From Conchocele bisecta (lineage: Eukaryota > Mollusca > Bivalvia > Lucinida > Thyasiridae), in contig CM055277.1 of NCBI GenBank assembly GCA_029237695.1, forward strand, positions 38,846,242 to 38,910,241: 64,000 nt of DNA. The letters run 5' to 3'. The position numbers and the translations under genes were made by a program. Below, piece after piece: positions 56,092-64,000 of the stretch. The notes below the pieces were generated by a model, which saw nothing but the letters and a program-made list of their open reading frames with translations, was not told the origin of the DNA and did no database searches. The stretch's first letter is position 1, and each line of letters begins with the position of its first letter.

Positions 56092-58090
56092 CCCAAATGG
56101 GCCTGTATCGCTCACCTAAAAGCCTCCATAGTGGTCATCTTGATTTCACAATAAAAACAAGAGGCCCAAATGGGCCTGTATCGCTCACCTAAAAGCCTCC
56201 ATAGTGGTCATCTTGATTTCACAAAGACTCTTCACTTACAACTTCAAATGTTCCACAGAATTTGTTGGTACCTTCTGATCTAACATATATTGCGAATGTG
56301 CATGTGATTTACTGCTATAAATTTGATTTGATATATAAAATGACCATATTCGGTCAAAAATAAAATTTGACCCCTATTTGACCCCTCGGGCCATGACCAT
56401 TTTTGACCCAGAGGCCACCATATGAACAAATCTGAATCAGCATTAACTATCGATCATTCATACAAAGTTTCGTCGAAATCGGCCTGGCGGTTTGTGAGAA
56501 GAAGATTTTTTGACAATTTGACCTACTTTTCAACGGCGGACATCTTGGATTTGGTGATGACCTCCATTTTGACAAAAATGAACAGGCTTCACCAACAAAC
56601 CATTTCAATTAAGTTTGGTCAATATCGGCCAAGTAGTTCACAAGAAGAAGTCCTTTGAAATCTTTAGTAAAAGAACAACCTTTTGACCTGTCGGTGGCCA
56701 TCTTGGATGACGTAATCATCTGATTTTGGCAAAACATGCTCCAGAGTGATCGTCTCGTCGATACCTTGGATTGGATATTTATATGACCATATTCGGTCAA
56801 AAAATAATTTGACCCCTAGTTGACCCCTCGGGCCACGCCCATTTTTGACCCAGGTGCCACCATATGAACAAATCTGGAACAGCGTTAAATATCAATCATT
56901 CACACCAAGTTTCGTCGAAATGAGCCTGGAGGTTTGTGAGAAGAAGATTTTTTGGACAATTTGACCTACTTTTTAACGGCGGACATCTTGGATTTGGTGA
57001 TGACCTCCATTTTAACAAAAATGGACAGGCTTCACCCACAGACCATTACAGTTAAGTTTGGCCAATATCGGCCAAGCAGTTCACAAGAAGAATACGTTTG
57101 AAATCTTTAGTAAAAGAACAACTTTTTTATTTTTCCTTTCGGTGGCCATCTTGGATGACAAAATCATCTGATTTAGACAAAACATGCTGTAGAGTGATCG
57201 TCTCGTCGATACATTCGATCCGATATACTATATATATTCGATCCGATATATTATATGGCCATATTCTGTTAAAAATAAAATTTGACCCCCATTTCCCCCA
57301 TTTGACCCCTCGGGCCACACCCATTTTTGACCCAGGGGCCACCATATGAACAAACAAATCTGAAACAGCGGTAACTATCAATCATTCTTACCAAGTTTCG
57401 TCGATATTGGCCTGGAGGTTTGTGAGAAGAAGATTTTTTGACAATTTGACCTACTTCTCAATGGCGGCCATCTTGGATTTGGTGATGACCTCCATTTTAA
57501 CAAAAATGAACAGGCTTCACCCACAGACCATTACAGTTAAGTTTTGCCAATATCGGCCAAGCAGTTCACAAGAAAAAGACGTTTGAAATCTTTAGTAAAA
57601 GAATGACCTTTTGAACTATCAGTGGCCATCTTGAATGACGTAATCATCTGATTTAGACAAAAAATTCTCCAGAGTGATCGTCTCGTCAATACCTTCGATT
57701 TGATATATTATATGACTATATTCGGTTAAAAATACCCCTATTTGACCCCTCGGGCGACGCACATTTTTGACCCAGGACCACCATATGAACAAATCTGAAA
57801 CAGCGCTAACTATCGATCATTCATACCAAGTATCGTCGAAATCGGCCCGGCGGTTAGTGAGAAGAAGATTTTTTAAGAATTTGACCTACTTTTCCATGGC
57901 GGCCATCTTGGATTGTCGATGACCCCCATTTTAACAAATCTGAAATGGCATCACCCATATATCATCCCTGTGAAGTTTAACCAATATAGGCTCAGCAGTT
58001 CGGGAGAAGAAGATGATTGAAAATGTTCACGGACGGACGGACGGACGACGGACACTTTGCCATAACAATAGCTCACATGAGTTTTGCTGC
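56092..58090 (+). mobile_element. Hairpin-ended element family A2, with duplicated 5' end
   Basis: AACAAGAGGCCCAAATGGGC and CTGTATCGCTCACCTAAAAG occur twice, 63 bp apart (56092 and 56155). Then come about four units of 430 bp: CAATTTGACCTACTTTT, GGCGGACATCTTGGATTTGG, GACCCCTCGGGCCACGCCC. The tail is GGACGGACGGACGGACGACGG, then ATAGCTCACATGAG, cut at 58085. A diverged relative of family A. Confidence 0.78.
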
Positions 58091-58091
58091 A

Positions 58092-58420
58092 GCCAGCATG
58101 TCGCGCCTTGGGGCGAGGCATGGACACTAAAAAAAGGGATATAGTAGACGGAAAAACTTTAACCAAAAAACTTTAACCGGACACACGTACGTATGGACGG
58201 ACGTACGCCAAAGTGCCGACTATATCGCGCTTTCCGCAAGCGGTCGCGACAAAAACTTAGACCAAAAACTTTAACCAAAAATTTCAAAGTAATTAGACCT
58301 TGACATTGGGCACAGGGGCCGCACGGGAGCGGGGTAGAATGAAAATATAGATGATAAAAACCCATGTGAAGTTTCAAGGTAATGAATGGGCAAAGCAGGT
58401 GCAGAGATATAGTACATGAA
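58092..58420 (+). mobile_element. Hairpin family G end and flanks
   Basis: CATGTCGCGCCTTGGGGCGA with GGCATGGACACTAAAA; then AAAAACTTTAACCGGACACA, CGTACGTATGGACGG and TATCGCGCTTTCCGCAAGCG, GTCGCGACAAAAAC (stem). Ends of this type recur at 61988-62046 and 62270-62323. Confidence 0.65.
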
Positions 58421-59641
58421 ACAAGAGTGCCGCAAGTCACAAAATACGCCCTGTCGAATATGGGCCAGACAGCGAAGATGCAGAAATGTGAAGCTGTCAC
58501 CAAGGCAAGAAACATTAATGAGAATTTGAAAGTCCATAGCATTATTTCTTCATCTCGTTGTGCTAAACATGTATTCTAATTTAGGCAGAGATAGAAAAGT
58601 TGAGTGTAAAGTAGAAATGATAGGGAATTGGATACAATAATGTAGAAAAAATGGCTAAGTTAAAAAGGTGATATTTTTGTTAAAAAATATTTTTTCGGCA
58701 TAAAAACACCAAGGTGCACATCTTCAATATGTGTAAGAAGACGTGTGTATCAGTTTCAACGATCGACTGAACAGTTTCGGAGGAGTTGTGTACACAAACT
58801 CTGTACCGTATATAGAAATGTATAGAAAAATGAAGAAAAAATGGCTAAGTTAAAAAGGCGATCTTTTTGTTAAAAAATATTTTTTCGGCATAAAAACACC
58901 AAGGTGCACATCTTCAATATGTGTAGAAGACGTGTGTATAGTTTCAGAATGATCGACTGAACGGTTTCGGAGGAGTTGTGTACACAAACTCTGTACCGTA
59001 TATAGAATTGCATAGAAAAATGTAGAAAAAATGGCTAAGTTAAAAAGGCGATATTTTTGTTAAAAAATATTTATCGGCATAAAAACACCAAGGTGCACAT
59101 CTTCAATATGTGTACAAGACGTGTGTATAGTTTCAGAACGATCGACTGAACGGTTTCGGAGGAGTTGTGTACACAAACTCTGTACCGTATATAGAATTGT
59201 ATAGAAAAATGTAGAAAAAATGGCCAAGTTAAAAAGGTGATATGTTTGTTAAAAAATATTTTTTCGACATAAAAACACCAAGGTGCACATCTTCAATATG
59301 TGTAGAAGACGTGTGCATAGTTTCAGATCGATCGACTGAAAGGTTTCGGAGGAGTTGTGTACACAAACTCTGTACCGTATATAGAATTGTATAGAAAAAT
59401 GAAGAAAAAATGGCTAAGTTAAAAAGGCGATATTTTTGTTAAAAAATATTTTTTCGGCATAAAAACACCAAGGTGCACATCTTCAATATGTGTAGAAGAC
59501 GTGTGTATAGTTTCAGATCGATCGACTGAACGGTTTCGGAGGAGTTGTGTACACGTACTATGCGCTTTTTCTTCAGCCGCCCGCCCGCCTGCCGTGCGGT
59601 AAAACATAATACGTACCGTTTTTTGAAAACGGTCGTATAAA
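58421..59641 (+). mobile_element. Family C-like hairpin element with 190-bp tandem repeats
   Basis: Left end: AACAAGAGTGCCGCAAGTCA and CAAAATACGCCC. Right end: AATACGTACCGTTTTTTGAA and AACGGTCGTATAAAAA. The interior holds five units of about 190 bp (landmark CGGCATAAAAACACCAAGGT near 58697, 58887, 59076, 59267, 59457), with more than 90 percent apparent identity. A clean example of a hairpin element carrying a satellite seed. Confidence 0.85.
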
Positions 59642-59717
59642 AACTTTAACCAAAAACTTTAAACAAAACTTCAAAGTAATTTGACCTTGGCATTGGGCGC
59701 ACGGGAGGGGGGTAGAA

Positions 59718-61650
59718 TAACAAGAGGGCCATGATGGCCCTAATTCGCTCACCTGACTCCATGAACACCAGAGGAGAATGTGACATCGAGTTCATATGCG
59801 TTTTAAAAAAATTGTGCTATTTTTAGATGGCGGTCATCTTGGATTAAGCGATGACTCATTTTACCAAATCTGAAAATGCTTCACCCAAGGATCTTAACTT
59901 ACTATGAAGTTTGGCCAGCATCGGCCACATCGTTCCCGAGAAAAAGACGTTCAAAATCTTGAATAAATGGACCTTTTGGCGGCCATCATGGATGACATAA
60001 TCATCCGATTCCGACAAATATTGCACCAGATAAATCGCCTCATTGATACCTTCAATTTGATATATGACATGAGCATATTCAGTCAAAAATAAAATTTGAC
60101 CCCACCGGCTACGCCCATTTTTGACACCAGGGTCACCATTTTAACACCTTTGAAAGAACATTCTACATCGATCATTTCTACCATGTTTCGTTGAAATCCA
60201 GCTGGCGGTTCATGAGAAGAAGATTTTTTTAAGAATTTGTTCTATTTTTAGACGACGGCCATCTTGGATCAGCGACGACCTCCGTTTTAACAAATCTGAA
60301 AAGGCTTCACCCATGGACCATAACAAAAATTTGGCCACCATGGACCAAGCGGTTCGTGTGAAGAAGAATTTTTAAATCTCTAATAATTACCTTTTGACCT
60401 TTCGGCGGCCATCTTGGATGACAAGACCATCCACTTTCGACAAAAATGTACCAGAGCAATCGCCTCTTTGATACCTTCCATTTGATATAGACATGACCAT
60501 ATTCGGTCAAAAATAAAATTTGACCCAAATTTGACCCCACGGGCCACGCCCATTTTTTACCCCGGGTTCACCATTCTAACAACTATGAAAGAGCATTTTA
60601 CATCGATCATTCCTACCAAGTTTCGTCGATTTCGTCTATTTTTAGACGGCGGCCATCTTGGAATAGCGACGACCTCCGTTTTAACAAATCTGAAAAGACT
60701 TCTCTAATAAAAGAACGACCTTTTGACCTTTCGGCGGCAATCTTGGATGACATGACCATCCAATTTCGACAAAAAATGTACCAGAGCGATCGCCTCTATG
60801 ATACCTTCGATTTGATATAGACATGACCATATTCGGTCAAAAATAAAATTTGACCCCAATTTCACCCCACTGGCCACTCATTTTTGACCCCGCGGTCACC
60901 ATTTTAACAATTTTGAAAGAGCATGGTACATCGATCATTCCTACCAAGTTTCGTCGAAATCCGGCTACATGTAGCGGTTCATGAGAAGAAGATTTTTTAA
61001 GAATTTATGCTATTTTTAGATGGCGGCCATCTTGGATTAGCGATGACCTCCATTTTAACAAATTTGAAAAGGCTTCACCCATGGACCATAACTTAAGTTT
61101 GGCTACCGTGGGCCAAGCGGTTCATGTGAAGAAGAATTTTGAAATCTCTAATAAAAGAACAACCTTTTGACCTTTCGGCGGCAATCTTGGATAACAAATC
61201 TGAAAAGACTTTACCCATGGACCATAACTGTGAAGTTTGGCCAACATGGGCCAAGCGGTTCGTGTGAAGAAGAATTTTGAAATCTCTAATAAAATAACAT
61301 GACCATATTCGGTCAAAAATAAAATTTGACCCAAATTTGACCCCACGGGCCATGCCCTATTTTTGACCCCCGGGTCACCATTTTAACAACTTTGAAAGAC
61401 ATTGTACATCGATCATTCCTACCAAGTTTTGTCAAAATCCGGTTGGCGGTTCTTGAGAAGATTTTTGAAGAATTTGTGCTATTTTTAGACAGCGGCCATC
61501 TTGGATTACGTAATGACGTCATTTTAACAATTTTGTAATCCCCCTACCTAAGGACCATGACCATGAAGTTTGGTGACAATAAGCCCAATGGTTAACGAGG
61601 AGAAGACGTTTGAAAATGTTCACGGACGAGGACAACGGACGACGGACACA
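59718..61650 (+). mobile_element. Family A hairpin element, 3'-truncated
   Basis: Starts AACAAGAGGGCCATGATGGC, four units of about 430 bp or shorter, ends in GGACGAGGACAACGGACGAC, then ACACATGAAGG with no terminal hairpin. Several units have internal deletions (60630, 61195). Confidence 0.8.
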
Positions 61651-62330
61651 TGAAGGTTCAAGGTAATGGGCAAACAAGGTGCATAGATATAGTACATGAA
61701 AAAAATTTAACCAAAAACTTTAACCAAAAACTTTAACCAAAAACTTCAAAGTAATTTGACCTTGATATTGGGCACAGGGGCCGCACGGTAAATACCCATG
61801 TGAAGTTTCAAGGTAATGGGCAATGCAGTTGCAGAGATATAGTATAACGAAAAACTTTAACCAAAAAACTTAACCAAAACCTTTAACCAAAAAAATTAAC
61901 CAAAAAAATTAACCAAAAACTTTAACCGAAAAACTTAACCAAAAAACTTAACCAAAAACTTTAACCGGACACATGTACGTACGTACGTATGTATGTACGC
62001 CAAAGTGCCGACTATATCGCGCTTTCCGCAAGCGGGCGCGACAAAAAACAAAACCAAAAACTTCAAAGTAATTTGACCTTGACATTGGGCACAGGTGCCG
62101 CACGGGAGGGGGGTAGAATGAAAATATAGATTATGATAAATACCCATGTGAAGTTTCAAGGTAATGGGCAAAGCAGTTGCAGAGATATAGTATAACGAAA
62201 AACTTTATCCAAAAAACTTAACCAAAAACTTTCACCAAAAACTTTAACCGGACACACGTACGTACGTACGTACGCCAAAGTGCCGACTATATCGCGCTTT
62301 CCGCAAGCGGGCGCGACAAAAACTAACACA
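61651..62330 (+). mobile_element. Tandem family G ends
   Basis: CAAAAACTTTAACC runs alternate with AATTTGACCTTGATATTGGG and CATGTGAAGTTTCAAGGTAA units. Two complete ends, GTACGTACG and CAAAGTGCCGACTATATCGC with CTTTCCGCAAGCGGGCGCG, occur at 61988-62046 and 62270-62323. Confidence 0.7.
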
Positions 62331-62459
62331 GAATTATATTTGTATACACAGACTTGTGTTTTTAGTAGAATTTATTGTTCTGTTGATTATAAAAATGCTC
62401 AGAATAATATATGTGTTACAGTTTGTAGATTGATTATGATATTATCTTGTTGTTGGTAT

Positions 62460-62609
62460 AAATAGAGAATATTAGTGTAGTGTCATGAACGTGAATAAAT
62501 ATCTGTCGAGGCTGAGAAATCAGGATGGGCGAGGCTTGCCGAGCACATCCTGATTTCGAGCCGAGTCAGATATTTATTCACGTTCATGACACTATAATAA
62601 TATTCTATT
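62460..62609. repeat. Long palindrome, ~65-bp arms
   Basis: AATAGAGAATATTAGTGTAG, TGTCATGAACGTGAATAAAT and ATCTG with the inverse at 62567-62609. The centre includes CAGGATGGGCGAGGCTTGCC. A second inverted pair follows: TTTATCCCGTTAAC (62607) with GTTGACGGGATAAA (62809), and CTACTAGACGTGAA with TTCACGTCTAGTAG (62750 and 62797). This implies a compound foldback to about 62825. Confidence 0.85.
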
Positions 62610-62825
62610 TATCCCGTTAACCACATCAAAGTTGTTCAAATGTCTCTAAAAATGCATTTGTGGCCTCATAAGTTTGTCTTCTAAAGCGACAAGATTATCG
62701 TGTTACGTCCATTCACATAATGACGTAACGTCATACATAATGACGTATCTACTAGACGTGAACGAGAAAAAATACACGTACCTGCTTTTCACGTCTAGTA
62801 GCGACATTGTTGACGGGATAAATCC

Positions 62826-63700
62826 CATAATGAATATGGTAAAATAGCATGTACCACAACTGAAAATTAAGCGCGATCTGAAAGCATTTTTGCGTTATGA
62901 TTATTAGCCTTGTGATAAAATTATTGTCATTTATGACTGGCAAAGGAAATGGTGGAAAATTGTTTACTGTACACTCCTCTGATAATTTAGATAACCATTT
63001 TTTACACTGACCCGATGGTGCGCCGCAATACAGGATGATAACCCAACAACAAAAATCCAGATTCTAAGATCATAGTCTATTTTCTACAAGTGCCTGGTTG
63101 ATACGTTAACAAAATGGACGACATGGAAACAAGCGGGACTTTTAGATAAATCTGGTTTCATAGCACTTTTGCGATAAGTTTATTGTTTTAAAAAGTTTTG
63201 AATAATTGTTTTTATATGCTTATAGGTCTAGTAACTGACCAACAAAGGCTTATTATCCAGAACCTAGTTATATCTACTGTATTATAGTTAGAACTTATAC
63301 CGATGAAAGCCGAAACACGCCGAATACCTGTGGATATAGGTACCACCCATTACATATTACAGTAGACTGTGGTAGCGATATAGTGCAAACTATTGCCTAT
63401 AAAGCGGAAACAGTGCAGCTCCACTATAGATATCGGTGTCACTAAATGGCGTAATGGTAGAATTTTTGGATAATGGGGAAAATGGGGCGTAATGGTGGAT
63501 ACTGGTGGATAATAGTGGTGTAATGGTGGATTATGATACTATATTATGGATAATGGTGACACTTGTATACCATGATTGATGCTGGTCACTGTTTGTCATA
63601 TAATAAGCCAATTGCGCAGTCTGATCAGGGTCTTCACTGTTTGTCATATACTTTTTTCCCGCCGGTGGCCCATTTAACAATCAGCATTGAACGTTGTACA
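62826..63700. other. No gene recognised
   Basis: AT-rich, with a loose (ATAATGGTGGAT)n-type patch at 63440-63550 and a GCGCAGTCTGATCAGGG remnant near 63615. Confidence 0.5.
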
Positions 63701-63703
63701 TAT

Positions 63704-64000
63704 ATACCGTAAAGATTATAATAGACGCCCATGCTCTAATAGACGCGCACCCCCCACTTTTTACGTTGAAAATTACCAATTTGTTGGCTGATTTTCACGA
63801 AATTAGTGCCAGTACAGTCGAGCACCAGTATCTCCAAGTCGAAGGGAGATCGTATTTTAGTCGAGATATGACTAGGTTCGAGATACCGAGAAAGTGACAA
63901 GGTCAAATACTTTCGCAAAAAAATATCAAATGTTATCCATCCCATCACATCACGAGTAAACAATAAAAGAATAATGAAACAAAACATGTGTTGCTTTTAT
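63704..64000 (+). mobile_element. Left end of a TACCGTA-type TIR element, cut by the window
   Basis: TACCGTAAAGATTATAATAG and ACGCCCATGCTCTAATAGAC, GCGCACC. Layout matches the ends at 6968 and 22806: TACCGTA, then two motif copies ending in GACGC/GCGC. A CAGTCGAGCACCAGTATCTC motif at 63816 may mark another element inside it. The right end lies outside. Confidence 0.5.

Overview
The window looks like a stretch of a mollusc genome, most likely a marine bivalve. The evidence is AT-rich non-coding DNA, long introns, and a dense population of short hairpin-ended non-autonomous elements with internal tandem repeats and poly(GGAC)-type tails. There are also TIR elements, a SINE-like family and foldback palindromes. 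No bacterial or viral gene organisation is present. The species call is inference.

Nearly the whole window is one protein-coding locus on the minus strand. I assembled it by hand from splice sites and codon phases. A large exon (48074-52241, start codon at 52199, in-frame stop just upstream) is followed by seven small exons: 41219-41288, 33037-33340, 25674-25860, 21285-21502, 18569-18713, 9198-9283 and 3770-3886 (stop codon at 3770-3772). Every junction keeps phase, and the coding total is 5253 nt (1750 residues). Only the donor of exon 2 is weak. The predicted protein has about 1375 residues of low-complexity Ser/Thr/Asn/Gln/Pro-rich sequence. After that come a compact module, probably beta-rich, and a C-terminal tail of about 190 residues with 29 cysteines in CxC and CxxC clusters. 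I could not assign it to a named family. A nuclear or DNA-associated role is only a guess from the basic and zinc-binding-like motifs. The 5' non-coding exon(s) and promoter were not found and may lie beyond 64 kb.

Region by region: 0-3.6 kb holds a hairpin-ended element packed with minisatellites, then the last exon. 4-9.2 kb holds two TIR elements, SINE fragments and a palindromic element, then exon 7. 9.3-18.5 kb is an intron with a TTAA-flanked MITE, hairpin elements, a 41-bp satellite and a roughly 103-bp array. That array is made of copies of the end of exon 6 plus its splice donor. 18.6-26 kb holds exons 6, 5 and 4. 26-33 kb is hairpin elements, ending in a MITE that stops 13 bp from exon 3. 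33-48 kb holds exons 3 and 2, several TIR/SINE insertions (one SINE with a target-site duplication and a paralogous empty site), a 33-bp satellite, and nested hairpin elements. 48-52.2 kb is exon 1. 52.3-64 kb holds a hAT element with a perfect 8-bp duplication nested in a foldback element, then more hairpin-element families.

Most remaining open reading frames are artefacts of tandem repeats whose unit length is a multiple of three, or antisense shadows of exon 1. No tRNA, rRNA, CRISPR array or complete transposase/reverse transcriptase gene was recognised.
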